DNA of 64,000 bases from Salvia splendens (GCF_004379255.2 NC_056050.1:620001-684000), one strand, 5' to 3'; counted from the first letter of the stretch, positions 23,549 to 37,104 are shown. Translations and numbers: made by a program. The notes: generated by a model from the letters alone, not told the origin.

Positions 23549-26500
23549 TTACTCTGTTCTTGCACGCTTCGATTGGGCTTCCTTCATCCAATCCACACAT
23601 TCTTCTGTAGATCCGGAAGGATGTGCGAGCTGCCACTGGAGCAGTTTTTGTTGCTGACGAGAAGGGAACATGAAAAAAAGAGTCATTAACTTGTATCATA
23701 TGCCGCAAGGAATTGGATAAAAAAAATCAATTTTAAACTAAACTAGGAAACATTTCAGTCCTTAGATCGTGAAAGATCATCTTCAATAATGAATTCACCA
23801 CTTCGCTGAATGAATTCGTGGTATTGGGTTCAATATCTCATAGGGGAGGAAAATCCATATTCTTGAGTTCTATCATTTTCCGTAGCGAAGTCATCGTGTT
23901 TCACAGTTTGTAGTTATACTGACTTAACAAATCAAAAAACAAAGGTGCAAAGGCGTTTTTACCCATTCTTTAATGATAGGCCCTCCCGATTTTATCTGCA
24001 ATATATCCATGATTCGTTTACCATCCACTAGTGGCTTCAGCTCCCAAACTTTGTCGAGTCCTGCATCGAAAGATGAAAAAAATTGAGAATAATTCCAACT
24101 TTTTCAATGAAGGGACGAAAAATTTATCAACGAATGGATAAAATAGTTTGAAGAAAAGAATTTACCCATGTCAAGAATTGCATTCTCAACCCTGCTATAT
24201 AGTGCCCTTCTATCGTTCAATTCTGCATCCTTGTTTGAAGAATTTTCAATCAAACCGATATCTTGGGGGTGTAAGAGCAACGAAAGCACCAGAGAAGGAC
24301 GCCAAAATTCCTTGATCTCGCGAAGTAGCAACCCTATGCATCATAAATTTGATCATGTGATTGAAATCCACATAATTAGATGCTTATCCCTCCATTTGGA
24401 TTATTTCAAACACATGCACCATGGATAAATCTAGAGAATGAAAAAAACGAGGCTTAAAAATGAGAGAGATCATCTCACCGGTCAATATCCTGCGTTTTGA
24501 TGGGAGTGGAACGTTGATAGTAACGCTTTTCTTGTCTCCTTCAAGAGTTTGTAAATTCTCATCAGATATGATCAAAGGGATCAAGGACAAGAAATTTTCT
24601 GCTGCGAGATGCATGCTCAAACCTGCATCGAGACGATTTCTATTCATGTAATGTTGAAAATCTTTAAATGATTCAAAATAATTAAAGAAAAAAACACCAT
24701 ACCGTTTCCGCATCACTAGCCTTCAGCTTGAGAGAACTGCGAAAAATGTAGCTAACAACGGGAATCTGTTTAAAAGAGGGAAAATTTATTAGATATACAG
24801 CACCCAACCCAATTAAGAAGCAAGTTATACACACTAGTTAACTTATTTTACCTTCTTCCCTTTCTTTTCCTCGTAAACAGCCTTTCTCAATGGCAGAAGC
24901 AATGCAGCATACAAGCACAGCCGCAACTGGTTGTCCTAAAACATTATAAAAAGACATCAAATACATAAGGGGAAAATGATTAATTGTTTGACTATCATCC
25001 CTCACTTCTTAGAAGCTTAGCAGTTCCAACAAATTTTAACAATAATGTAAATTCATCTTCTTATAAATTGGATACTTACAATGATCGAAGAGGGCCCTAT
25101 TAATTGCAAAAGCCTCCACGCCGAATCCATGTAATCAACACAAAGCCTAGTCATGTAACATAAACCAATAAATACAAGTCCAAGGGATAATAAATCATAA
25201 ATGAATAACATGTACGATGCCCCACCACAAAATTAATAATTTTATAACTTAATTACGATATAATCTATCATAATTCGACAAAGTTTGAATTTTATACAAT
25301 AATAATGTACTCTAATTTTTAATTTATCAATCCTAATAATCAACTTTTATAATAATAAAAGTGGCATTAAATTCTAAAAATAATCCTTGATAATAAGTAG
25401 TACAAAATTCAACCAAACAAAATTGAAACTAAAGAAAAAAATTTTTAATTAATATATGAAAAAAATGAAAGTTGTATAGGAGTGGGACACAAAAAGTGGA
25501 GCACTTAGAAGGCTGTGATTAAGGAGATTACCTCTCGCATCCTTCTGGGGCCGGAGGCTCCGCTTTAAGCGGAAGACTAAACACAGCCCAAAACAGCTGC
25601 AGCTCGGAAATATGGAGCATCGCCTTCAGAGGTTCGTTGCCAGACATCATGAGATCAATCTGTGTAATGCGAAAGAAGAGAGACAATAATAGAGCTTTAG
25701 TTCTGAACTTCTGATAAGCAATAAAGATGCATGTTAAAGTATACCTCATGGCCAACTCGCTCTCGGCTAATTTTGTCAGCAATGGCAGCTATGACATCAT
25801 CGTCTGCAGCAGCTTTTTCAGTTCTTCATCGAGCAAGAATCCAAACCGTGCACCTAAAATCAGGGCAAATCCTGACATATTAAGTGCTGATAATGTAAGA
25901 AAGAGGAGATGAGCAGAAGTTTTCTTTGGCCTACCAAACCGTATAGCTCGTAGAACTCGTAGGGGATCATCTAAAAACGTTTGCTTTGGAGGCAACGGGG
26001 TTACTATCTTCCCAGATTTCAAGTGTTCGATGCCTACAAATGGTAAATGAAAGAAACACTTAATCAACGAGACATCAGTGATAGCAGTCATACTAACAAC
26101 ATCAGGTTGGAAGAATATATTCGTACGCTCCAATATAACTTTTGGGCACACATATTAAGGAAATAGTGTTTTGCATGTAAAATAGTATGGTACACTAGAT
26201 CCAAGTAACTTTTTGTGTGTAACAAAGTTTCCTTTTTAGAATGAGCTATTTTTAGTGGGACGGACTAAAAGGCCAAACATAACTTGTAGTATTACCTTTC
26301 TCCGTAAAATCTTCAACCGAACTTGTATTGATGTTGTAGAACAAGCTGTTATATAGAAGGTCGGGAAACCAAAAAAATCAAGAGGGAAACATTATACAGA
26401 TATCATAGGAATACACACGAGATGCAATTGAAATGGGAGTGTTTGGACAAGTACCTATTGATCGTTAAATCCCTGCGATAAGCATCCTCTTTAGCACTGC

Positions 26501-27776
26501 CAAACCTCTGTAAGAACAATACGATTTATTTACAAATTTCATCTTTGATACTACACTAAACACCTCCCTACAGATAAAGCACGTACCATTGTTGGGATAC
26601 GGCTATTCTCACTGTAGTCTTCAGCTCTCAAGTTGACAAAGTCGATCCACACATCAAAAAGACGCATCCTTGCTGTTTCCAAATGTTTCGACTGATCAGG
26701 ATTGCTGCCATTATCGTGGAAATACAACATTAGGCTAACTTGCGCAATACCAAACTTTTTCATGTGGGGGTTTCGATGTGAAAGAAAAGGAAAAAGGTTT
26801 TGAGCCATATGATTGCGTATTCCAAGTATCATATGAACAAATGAGTTCTAAATTAATCATCCAATCAAATTAAATGGCAGATTAGCCAATATTATTTCTA
26901 TCTATCATGTTAGTCAATGTAGACACTCCATTTACACATAAAATCGAAATTAAGCGAATGTGTGAAGAACTTAGCAAGATGAAAAGCAGAGAAATTTACC
27001 ATTGAATCACACCAATTCCATGAGTCTCTACGCCTTCAGACGACAAGTACTCGTTCACTTTTTCACAAAACTCACGCCCCAGCATATCATCCAATGCAAT
27101 ATCAATATCATAGCAATCTTTCCCCAAGAGCTACATCATCACAAAAAAAAAGACTCATTGAAGCATAAATCAAACATAAAGCGAGCAAAAAACCCAAAAG
27201 TCGCCTTTTCACATTCTTAATGGAAATTATCAGAATTGCAGCTGCAATTTCTTTCTCACTGACGATCAATCCGCTCATAGACTAACTAACAAGTAATCAC
27301 ACAAAAACAAATTATCGATTCATCTCCCTCATATTTCACCAACGCGAAGAAAACTGTGACAGCGTCCAACCCTAGCAATATAAAGGGAAACAAAAATAGG
27401 AAAAGAAATAAGTGAAATCGAGTGACTGAGAGACCTTATCGCGAACCCAGCCGCCGGCGACGCGGAGCTGGGTTTGTAGTTTGAAGTGGCGGAGGACCTG
27501 CAGGAGACGGTCGAATATCTCCCTCTCCTTCGGTGTCAGATCAATTCGGTCCTTCACGTGAACGGACGGCGGCGATGTGCACATTGTTGCTGCTCCCGCG
27601 CTCCTCGAGGAGCTTAGAGTAACGCGGAATTGACTAAGACGCAGCTGCTGGAGCTGTGGATTAGGGCGCCGGAGCAGGGAATGGGCGAAGAGAGGCGGGA
27701 ATTTGAAGCGGTTTAAGGAGAGAGAGAAAAGGGCTGCGGAAGAGGAATTGAGAAAACGGGGGTTTAGCAGTTTCAT
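23549..27776 (-). CDS. CCA-adding tRNA nucleotidyltransferase, copy 1 (two frameshifts)
   Basis: This enzyme adds or repairs the 3' CCA of tRNAs in cytosol, mitochondria and plastids. Fifteen exons were traced: 27776-27435, 27130-27000, 26704-26587, 26507-26455, 26345-26296, 26033-25935, 25853-25745, 25659-25532, 25146-25080, 24935-24852, 24765-24703, 24622-24479, 24333-24166, 24060-23963 and 23653-23549, all with GT-AG borders. Seen: GGWVRDK at the end of exon 1; the catalytic DID at residues 122-124 (DCYDIDIALDD); AYRRDLTINSLFYNI; and DDPLRVLRAIRFG. Copy 1 lacks one T in the run at about 25813 (exon 7) and one A at about 24620 (exon 12), both breaking the frame. Copy 2 is open. Confidence 0.92.
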
Positions 27777-28502
27777 TGCATTCGAATAAATATATTGTCT
27801 TTTTATTCTTCTTCACTCAAATAAACTGTACTCTCTTCTCTTTCTCTCTCTAAAACAGAAAAAAATCTCCATAAATTGATCCACGTCTCGGATTCGGAAT
27901 CAAAGCTCCAATTTTAAAATTCGATCAAATTAGCATCCAGTTCATTTGGAATCTGGTGTTATAGGTTAATTTTTGGGATCGATCGAGGTTGAAGAAAAGC
28001 GATAAGCAGATTCCAGGGAAGTGCTCAAATTGATTGGATCGAATTGCAGGTGATTTCACTCTCTCTTTTCTTAATCATCGTGACTGAATACCCTTAGTGA
28101 TAGTTGAATCATCTGTTGAATTAGTTAAATTGATGAGGGAAATAATTGAGGCTTTGTTAAGCTGTTTTGTTTTGAAGATCATTGTGTTGCGCCACATGTT
28201 TGTAAATTTTCCTCTGTGAGGAAATTGGCAGATTTTGTAATCTACTTTGAATTTCTCCTGTTTTTGTTGACAAACTGCAAAATGCTGAGATTGTTTAGCA
28301 AAATTAAGCATATATTAGTCACCAGTTGAACACCAGATTTGGATTTGCTACTTGAAAATTCGTCAAATTTCTATGTAGTTTGTTTGTACAAATTGTTGTT
28401 CAAAAGGCTCTACCATCGAACTGTTAAACTAGCATATCGAACGGTGTGCATCGCATATATAACAAAATTGCACTATCATTTTGTCTTAGGTTTGAAGAGG
28501 CT
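27777..28502. promoter_or_regulatory. Shared divergent promoter region and VMA21 5' UTR (copy 1)
   Basis: The nucleotidyltransferase (-) and VMA21 (+) genes diverge from here. Their presumed transcription starts lie within a few hundred bases. A CT-rich stretch follows 27826, and no TATA box is obvious. A VMA21 5' UTR intron is suggested by GAATTGCAG/GTGATTTC near 28048 and TTGTCTTAG/GTTTGAAG near 28490. Confidence 0.5.
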
Positions 28503-28599
28503 ATGATGGGAGTAGTGAACAAGTTTGTGATTGCATCAATGTGCATGTTTGCAGCTCCTCTCGCGATTCTATATGGATTCAAACACAATTTCTTACCCG
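28503..28599 (+). CDS. VMA21-like V-ATPase assembly factor, exon 1 only (copy 1)
   Basis: This exon encodes residues 1-32, MMGVVNKFVIASMCMFAAP and on to the first part of a hydrophobic hairpin. It ends at a GTAAGG donor. In this copy the matching exon 2 is absent: the sequence runs into a MULE left end at 28808 and then into the duplication junction at 31252. If the duplication were real, this copy could not make a complete VMA21. Confidence 0.8.
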
Positions 28600-28807
28600 G
28601 TAAGGCTCCCTTACTCGCTACTTGTATCATTGTTACATGCTGCAGTTGTAATTGTTATAGGCCTAAAGTTGTGAATATAATCATACTATCGGTTAGCATT
28701 TATCTTCTATAGATTCATATTCCTGAAGTTCCAGTTTTACCATGGTTGTAAATTGATGACAACAATGTTTGATAGTTACAGTTAAGCAGTTGTGTGTATA
28801 TTGGTAT

Positions 28808-31252
28808 GGGTTTTTCTATTTTTGTTCTAATATAGAACTTAGATTCCTCGTTTGTTCTAGCGTTTTTTTTGTTCCGGATTTGGGAGAGACGCATGACCCT
28901 CATGCGTCTCTTTTTAATGAACGCATGATCGTCATGCGTCTTTCATAGAGACGCATGAGGGTCATGCGTCTCTATTTTTTTTCGTTTTTTTTTTAACGAC
29001 GCATGAGGGACATGCGTCTTAGGTATAGACGCATCTCCCTCATGCGTCTGTTGTTGTTTTTTAAAATATAATAGACGACGCATGAGCGTCATGCGTCTTA
29101 GGTAGAGACGCATGAGCCTCATGCGTTCTAACTTGCTTAAATCAGTTCCCACGGCAGAATAGGCAGAATACGCGAGAGAGAAAGAGAGGAAGACAACCCG
29201 TGCGATTTCCTTGGCGATTTCTTGGCGATTCCCTTCATATTTCGGTAAGTTTCCTTCAATTTTTCAACATTGTTCTCGTATTTGTTGTTATTTGCATATT
29301 ATTAGGGTTTTGATAAATCTTTTGTATACTTACTATATTAGGGTTTAATGAAAAAAATTGTCTTTAATTGTTGTTGGTTTGTATATATATTTTGCAGAAA
29401 TCATGCAAGTATACGTGAGTTTATATTGGGGTGGTGTAGAATATATCAACTTCCTCAAGTGGGTATTTGTTATGATCCTCCTCGTGCGAGAGCTTCCATC
29501 GTATTGGATTCATGTGTCTCATTATCTGAATTAGTTGCAATGATATGTGTTAAGATAAGAATAGATTCAAACCAACACTTCATCGAAATATCTTGGAGGC
29601 ATTGTTTCTTGGGTACCGGTACGAGTTATGTATGTACTGCGGTTGACAGTGATCAAAGTGTGTTTATATGTTCAATGCGGCTCTAAATTCTACTCGGCAT
29701 ATTGAATTATTTGTTTAGTATTCGTATGTTGGAAATGCCTTCATCCCACCAATTGTTGATCATGGTGTTTGATCATCTACGAGGTTTGAACCTTTGAGCA
29801 TGGATTGCGGTATGAATGAGCAAACAGATGTTGCAGATGCTGCTGATGTTGGATTGAATACTCAAGAGAATGTAGAGAAGAGCATGATGATGTTCATGTT
29901 GTACGAAGAGACCTTGATGATCCAGAATTGTCGTCATCCTCGTCTGATGAGATTTTAAGTGATGATTCTGGTGCTGACTCTAGTGATGAGGAGGTAGTGT
30001 ATAAACCCGTCGTGCAAGGTGAACAACCACTTCCAGAATACGTTCACACCGGGTTGAAATATTTTCGCAGACTGCCTAGTGGTCCTTCTGAGGTACCTGA
30101 AGTTGGTAATGAACGCAGTACCATGTACTGGGATGAAGAACACCCATATCGGATTAATGCGGGAACAAAATTTGATAGCAAACTGCATGTGAAGACTGCT
30201 ATTACTATGTGGAGTCTGAGGCAACACCGGCAATTTAGGGTGGTTGAGAGCAAAGTAAGAAGGTGGCATGCCGTGTGCAAATATCCAGCAGGGAGGACAG
30301 AAGATGGGACAGCTATTATCAGCGAGACCGACGCTGATAAAGCGAATGAATGTCGGTGGAAAGTTTCTGTTACACACATGGCCCATGATGATATGTGGGA
30401 GATTAGGAAGTGGTGTGGACGACATAGTTGTGAAGGCCATCGTAATGATAGAGGACATGCTAACTTTTCATCACCAATGATTTTTTGTGTATTCGACATC
30501 AGTTGCTTAAAAATGCCGAGTTCAGTGCCGCAGCCGTAAGAAATTTTGTTCATGACAAATTTCATGTGGTAATCAGTTATAAGAAGGCATGGTATGCACG
30601 GAGAAGGGCTTTAGAGATTGTATTTGGTGGATGGGAGGAGTCATTTAGGGATTTGCCAGGCTACATGCTTGAACTGCAGTATAGGAATCCAGGCACAATC
30701 GTTGAGTGGAGGCACAACGAGTTGTTGAGCCAGGGCCGTACTAAAGTCTTCTATTATGTGTTCTGGGCACTTGGGCCTGCTATACATGCTTTCCAGGAGT
30801 GCCAACCCGTTTTAACAATAGACGGGACTCACCTTCGAGGAAGATTTAAAGGTAAGCTTCTTGTTGCTTGTGGTGTTGATGCTAACAAGAGATGTCTGCC
30901 TGTTGCATATGCTGTTGTCGATGAAGAAACTGGCGACAGCTGGGAGTGGTTTTTGGATCATGTCAGAATCCATGTGGTGAAGTACGAAAGGGAGGTGTGC
31001 ATCATTTCGGATAGGCATAAAGGAATCCTAAAGGCTATGCGTTCTGATGAATGGAAAAAGCCGCCGATATGTCACCACAAATTTTGTTTGATCCATGTGA
31101 GGAAAAATATCTTGACTAAACTTAAGGGTAAGGGAGGTAAAGCGAAAGGCATGATATGGGCATTGGGTGTCACAACTCAAGTACGCAAGTACGTGCGACG
31201 GCGACGTGCACTACGGGAGGAAAGTCTGTTGCGATACACGAGCTCAACAAAA
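28808..31252 (+). mobile_element. Left part of the MULE, truncated at the duplication junction (copy 1)
   Basis: This matches 55811-58252. The 10-bp sequence ATATTGGTAT precedes it at 28798-28807, as in copy 2. The TIR palindromes lie at about 28889-29131. The element stops mid-transposase at the junction, so no right TIR or second gene belongs to this copy. Confidence 0.9.
29403..31252 (+). pseudogene. mudrA-like transposase, truncated and frameshifted (copy 1)
   Basis: This is the 5' two thirds of the transposase described at 56406-58997. Relative to that copy it has extra bases near 29434 and 29877, a missing T near 29661 and an altered run near 30482. It ends at 31252, after D1 and D2 of the catalytic triad but before the Glu, the SWIM finger and the zinc knuckle. 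It cannot encode an active enzyme as written. Confidence 0.85.
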
Positions 31253-31349
31253 CCCACAAAGTCTAGTTGTTCTCCTCGTATTTGTTTTGCTTCATTGCAA
31301 CCCCACGTTTCTTAACATCTCCCTCTGGCCCGTGTACTACTACTACTTG

Positions 31350-31766
31350 TTTTAATCCTAGCTACAGATTGTCGAATGTGGGAGAAAAAATCAAGACTTG
31401 TAAATCGAAAGAGATTTTATTCACCAGAAACGGTAGATAAAATTACACTTGAATACAGCCAGAATAACGACTATTAAAAGTCTCAAAACTAACTAACGGC
31501 TATTTCCATCTAACGGTCAGGATTAAACACGACTAACTAAGTACATCCAACGGCTGTTGAAACGAGTTGTTATAACAGCCGAACTCTTCTTCATGTTTTG
31601 ATCGTTCTCTCCAGACCACGGAGCTGCCGAGCTACCGAACTTGGTGCCGAACTACCGAACTCTAACACCGAACTCTTTAAGCTCGTAACGAAAAACACAC
31701 ACCGAGCTCTGACACCGAACACCATCACCGAGCTCAAAAAACCGAAGCTATCACAATCTACCAACA
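31350..31766 (-). repeat. Copia 3' LTR, copy 2 (noisy)
   Basis: It corresponds to 4326-4736, with numerous small indels, for example an inserted GAAAAACAC-like segment near 31690. It abuts the duplication junction. Confidence 0.9.
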
Positions 31767-31788
31767 AACTCCACCTGTGATAGCGGAG

Positions 31789-34700
31789 TCACCAACCAGA
31801 ACTCCTCCTCTCCAGTCCACCAGTTTCAAACATAGCAGAAACTTTTCCTTAGGTAATGCTTAGTCAACATATCTGCGGGTTTTCTGAAGTGTGAACTTTG
31901 AATACTTTCACATTGCCTCTTTCAATCTCCTCCCTAATGAAGTGCAACCTCACGTCTATGTGCTTACTCCTCTCGTGATATACTTGATGCTTAGCCAAGC
32001 TCAATGCACTGTTGTTGTCACAACCAATGCTCACACTACATTGCTTTACACCAAAATCCTCCAAAATCCCCTTTAGCCACTTGCTTTCTTTCACAGCAGA
32101 TGTCATAGCCATGAACTCAGCTCTGTGGTTGATAATGCAACCACTCCCTGCAAGCTGCTTTTCCAGCTGATGACGGATCCATACAAAGTAAATAGGAACC
32201 CAGACTGAGATCTCCTGGTGTCTAAGTTACCAGCAAAATCAGAGTCACACCAGCCAACCAAAGCATCCCCTTCATGGTCTTCTCCTCCCTGAACAGAATA
32301 CCAACATCCGATGCTCCTTTCAAGTATCTCATCAACCACTTCAGTGCAGCCCAATGCTCCTTACCATGGTTGGACATATATCTACTTGTTACTGAAATAG
32401 CTTGTGCCACATCCGGCCTTGTGCTAATCATAGCATACATGATGCTACCAATGATGCTAGCATAAGGGATCTGTCTCATCTCATCTTCCTCAGCCTTACA
32501 TTTTGGTTTCTGGTCTGCAGACAATTTATATTGTTGGCTCATAGGAACTGAGACTTCCTTGATGTTACTCATCTGGAACCTCTTGAGTATTCTCTGCACA
32601 TAATCAGTTTGAGACAACACAATCTCTCTCTTCTTTCTATCTCTGAAAATAGACATACCCAGAATTCGTTTTGCAGAGCCTAAATCCTTCATCTCAAAAG
32701 CATTACTGAGATCAGCCTTAACTTTCTGAATTTCTTCAAACTTGCTCCAGCCAAGAGCATATCATCCACATATAAGAGTAAGTATGCCACAGCAGCTCCA
32801 CCTACACTCTTAATGTAGACACACTCATCATAGCTTGATTGATCAGAAAACCACTCTAACCATGTGATCATCAAACTTCTTATGCCACTGCCTACTTGCT
32901 TGTTTCAGACCATATATGCTCCTTTTCAACAAGCACACCTTTCCCTCATCACCTGGCCTCTCAAAGCCTTTTGGTTGTGCCATATAGATGGTTTCTTTCA
33001 AGTCTCCATGCAAGAAGGCTGTCTTGACATCAAGTTGTTCAAGCTCCCAATCTCTTCTTGCAACAATAGCCAACAAGATTCTGATACTAGTGTGTTTCAC
33101 AACAGGTGAAAACACTTCATCATAGTCAATACCATGTTCTTGTGTGAAACCCCTAGCAACCAACCTTGCTTTAAATCTGACACTTTTACCATCAGCTCCT
33201 TCCAGCTTCTGTTTGAAAATCCATTTGCAACTCACTACCCTTCTACCTTGGGCCTTTCCACCAGCACCCAAGTCCCATTTCTAAGCAGTGAATCAATCTC
33301 CTCAATCATGGCTTGCATCCATTTTTCTGCATCTTTACTGTCCATAGCCTCTTCATAAGTGCTTGGCTCTGAGAACTCTATTTCCTCAGCTACTAGTAAT
33401 GCATAAAACAGGAACTCAGCATCAGAGTATCTCTCTGGTGGCTTTCTGATCCTTTTACCTCGGTCTCTAACCAGTTTATAGCTTCCTGGCTCATTTGGTG
33501 TTGCTGCCGTCTGAGTTGGTTGTCCAGATCAGAGGCATCAGGAAACTCAGATTCTCTTTTCTTCTTCATCCTGCTGCTCCTGTTGAACTCCCCCAATCTC
33601 CACCTCAAATCCAGAACTATCTACTGCAGTCTCTGAATTTTTCTTAAAAGGCAGCTCACCTTCCCAGAAAGTTACATCCTCTACTTATCACAACTCTTTC
33701 ATTTCCTGGCTCCACACACCACAACCGATAGCCCTTCACACCCGATTGGTATCCAATCATAACACATTTTAGGGCCCTTGCTTCCAATTTACCTTGCTTC
33801 ACATGAGCAAAAGCTTTACAACCGAAAGTCCTCAAGCCATCATAGCCACTATGCTTCCCATACCATCTGAAATCTGGTGTGTCCCCTCCAATGCTGGAAG
33901 AAGGACATTTATTGATCAGTTAAACAGCTGTGGATGCAGCCTCTGCCCAGAACCGCTTCTTCTTCATCCCAGCAGCCAAGATCATGCATCTAACTCTCTC
34001 AAGGATAGTACGGTTTACCCCTCTCGGCCACTCCATTTTGTTGCGGATTTAATGGAACTGTTTTGTGTCTTTTGATGCCTTTTGATTTGCAAAACTCATC
34101 AAACTCTTTGGACAGAAACTCCAACCCGTTATCTGTCCTCAAGCATTTCAAACTCAGCCTTTTCTCTGCCTCAACCTCACTCATGCACCATGTGTTTTGA
34201 AACAGCTGAAAGCCTCTGACTTCTGCTTCAATATGTAAATCCAGACCTTTCTACTGAAATCATCTATGATGCTCATGTAGTATCTGCCACCTCCAATTGA
34301 ATTCTCCTGTGCAGGCCCCCAAAGATCACTATGGGCATAATCTAGAGGCATTGTTGAAGAATGTGTGCTGTTGGATATTGGCAACTTCTTTTTGGCTTTC
34401 CTAACACACACTCCTCACATTGAGTTGTATCAGTCTGATCTGAGCATTGCAATACACCCTTCTTGACCAGTTCCTTTATACTACCAATTGCTGGGTGCCC
34501 CAATCTGGTATGCCACAGACTCAAAGAATCACCAACCACATTGTGTGCATGCCCTGAGTCTCTTCTCTGAACAGCAGCCATCATGTAATATAGACTGCCT
34601 TTTCTAGTTGCCTTCAAGATAGATCTTCCTGCCTTACTAACAACCATCTGCCCACCTTCAGAGACAAATCTGCATCCCTTTCTTTCAAGAGAGCCTAAGG

Positions 34701-35775
34701 ATATTAGATTCCTTTTAACATCAGGAATATACCTAACATCACTCAGAGTCACCATACACCCATTCTCCATCTTCAACTTGATGGTACCTATGCCTTTTAT
34801 CAAGCACACTTGGTTGTTGCCTAGAATGACAGTTCCTGTTGACTCTTTAATGTCTTCGAACCAGTCCAGATTCGGGCTCATGTGGAAGCTACACCCTGAA
34901 TCCATTATCCAAGATTCCTTTCCTTTTCCTCCATCACATTCAAAGCAACAGAAACTTCATCCTCTTCGCAATATTCTGCTGTGTTGACAGCTTTTCCTCC
35001 TCCCTCAGCCGCTTGCTTTTTCTTCCACACGAAGCAGTCCTTTTTGAGGTGCCCTGGTTTCTTGCACCAGTGGCAGGACCGAGTTTCTCTCCCCTCCGAG
35101 CTTGAAGGCTTAAACTCATTATATTGGTTTTTCTTGAAACTCTTATTCTTGAATTTCTTGACATTGAGACTCTCAGCCTGTGTCTCCAATGCCTTCCCAC
35201 CTGTCAATCGCAGCATCTCTTTCGCCATCAACGCAGCATGAACCTCGGCATATGTGATTGGCTTATCTCTGCCGTAGATTTTGCATCGCTTAGCTGATCA
35301 TACGAACTTGGCAACGCATTCAAGACCAGTATAGCCTTGTCTTCATCCGTGATCTTCACATCCACGGACCCAAGATCATCAATGATCTTATTAAAATCTT
35401 CCAATTGTTCGACGATCGATTTTTCGGCTACAAAATTGTACGAATACAGTCTCTTCTTCATATAGAGCCTATTGGCCAGGGATTTTGCCAAATAGACCTC
35501 ATCTAACTTCGCTAGCACCTCAACCGCCGTGGTCGCTTCTTGAACCTCCCTCAGAACTTTATCACTGAGACAAAGAATAACCGCACTGTGAGCTCGCTGT
35601 ATCATTTCATCGAACTTCGCCTGTGCTTTCTCATCAAGAACTGGCGCATTCTCCTTATCTACCGAGCCAAAACCGCCGCCAAACCACGATCGATCAGAAT
35701 CGCTTTCATTTTCATCTTCCACAGACCGTAATCATTCTTGCCTGTGAATTTCTCAGCCTCAAGCCTTGTCGCCAT
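31789..35775 (-). pseudogene. Copia gag-pol, copy 2 (multiple frameshifts)
   Basis: All domains of copy 1 are present in order, but single-base indels break the frame in gag, integrase, reverse transcriptase and RNase H (for example near 31873, 32122, 32291, 32736, 32857, 33247, 33524, 33920, 34184 and 34378). At the gag site where copy 1 is frameshifted, copy 2 has a T run of five (35420-35424) and is open. Nearly all changes are indels. Confidence 0.9.
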
Positions 35776-35839
35776 CGAGATCGTTTGAATCGTCCGCAAA
35801 CCAACCTCCTTTCACCTCTTTCCCACAGACGGCGCCAAT

Positions 35840-36253
35840 TGTTAATCCTAGCTACAGATTGTCGAATGTTGGGAGAGGAAAAAATAAGACTTGGAAATCG
35901 AAAGAGAATTTTATCACCAGAAACGGAAGATGAAAAATTACTGAATAAAGCAGAATAACAAACTAATTAAAAGCTCAAAACTAACTAACGCTGCTATTTT
36001 CCATCTAACGGTCAGGATTAAACACGACTAACTAAGTACATCCAACGGCTGTTGAAAACGAGTTGTTATAACAGCCGAACTCTTCTTCATGTTTTGATCG
36101 TTCTCTCCAGACCCACGGAGCTGCCGAGCTACCGAACTTGGTGCCGAACTACCGAACTCTAACACCGAACTCGATTAAGCTCGTAACCACCGAGCTCTGA
36201 CACCGAACACCATCACCGAGCTCAAAAACCGAAGCTATCACAATCTACCAACA
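35840..36253 (-). repeat. Copia 5' LTR, copy 2
   Basis: It corresponds to 8805-9215 with several one-base indels. The TGGCGCC primer-binding site is retained just inside (about 35820-35837). The right flank is ACTTG, then the rest of the host MITE to about 36410. Confidence 0.92.
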
Positions 36254-36814
36254 ACTTGCAACTATTTTCCTTTTTGGGCGTCCCAGTTATTTGCACTCTT
36301 CCATTTTTAGTAAAAATTATCACCTACAGCCGCAGTTGTTGACTTTGCTAATCACTCATTCCTTATATCTCCGTGGCAGAAAAGCAAACGTCCGACTAAC
36401 CCGGACGGAGAATTTTTTTGGGATATATGAAAATTGAAAAATGTAACCCATTTATAAGACGGAGAATATGATATTATTACGTATATGTGTTTTTTTGCTG
36501 CTTGCAAGTTGATTTAGTTTCTACTGCTAGTTTTTTTTTTTTGCTTTTTTGACAAATTTTATTTACTTAGGGTTAGGGTTTTTGATGGTGTATTGATATG
36601 CAATCTTTTACTAATATTTGTAATAAAATGAGTATGTGCAGATACTATTAATATAGTCATTTAGATAGTTATTTATATCATCCCTTTTTATTAAAAACAT
36701 AGTAGTATATTTTTTGATAAAAGTGAAATTCTTAATATGATCCATATATAAATTAATAAACATTATTCTTTTAAGGTGAAAATGGGAACCAAATCACATA
36801 CACGTAATTCAACA

Positions 36815-37104
36815 ATGGCGAGACCGACCTCCACCGCCCCTTCTACGGCGACCACCACTGCCCTCCAGGACGTTCTCCTCCTCCAACCAGCAGCCGGCAT
36901 ATTAGGGACTCGCTGGTGCTGAAATTGAAGCTTCCGAAGAAGAAGGTGTCGTGGAAGGAAGGAACCGTAGACAACGAGTTTATGAATAAAAAGAGCTCCA
37001 AAAAATGCTGCATCTTCCACAAGGAGAAGCCTTTCGACGAGGACGATTCCGACGCCGACTGCGATCACGATCACGATCATCAAGAGGCTTCGACGAGTCG
37101 GTGA
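36815..37104 (+). CDS. INH3: Protein phosphatase 1 inhibitor-3, copy 2 (frameshifted)
   Basis: Same gene as 9776-10063. Two extra bases (a G near 36870 and a G near 36897) put the N-terminal third out of frame with the conserved KVSW and CCIFHK region, which stays open from about 36916. Copy 1 is open at both places. Confidence 0.8.

Larger units (their letters stand above)
4235..31251. repeat. 27-kb direct tandem duplication, copy 1
   Basis: Every gene, MITE and retrotransposon between 4235 and 31251 recurs in the same order and orientation about 27.0 kb downstream. The left edge is CCCACAAAGTC at 4235, matching 31253. The right edge is CGAGCTCAACAAA at about 31251, matching 58252 inside the MULE transposase. 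The offset drifts from 27,018 to 27,000 and back to 27,001 through many single-base indels. From about 22,768 to 24,618 the copies are identical to 49,768-51,618. Confidence 0.95.
31350..36253 (-). mobile_element. Ty1/copia retrotransposon, copy 2
   Basis: The same insertion as at 4326-9215, with the same ACTTG target duplication (31345-31349, 36254-36258) and in the same host MITE. The left LTR starts TTTTAATCC rather than TGTTAATCC and differs from the right LTR at many positions. In copy 1 the two LTRs are identical. Because both copies trace to one insertion, the LTR differences here must have arisen, or been introduced, after duplication. Confidence 0.95.
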
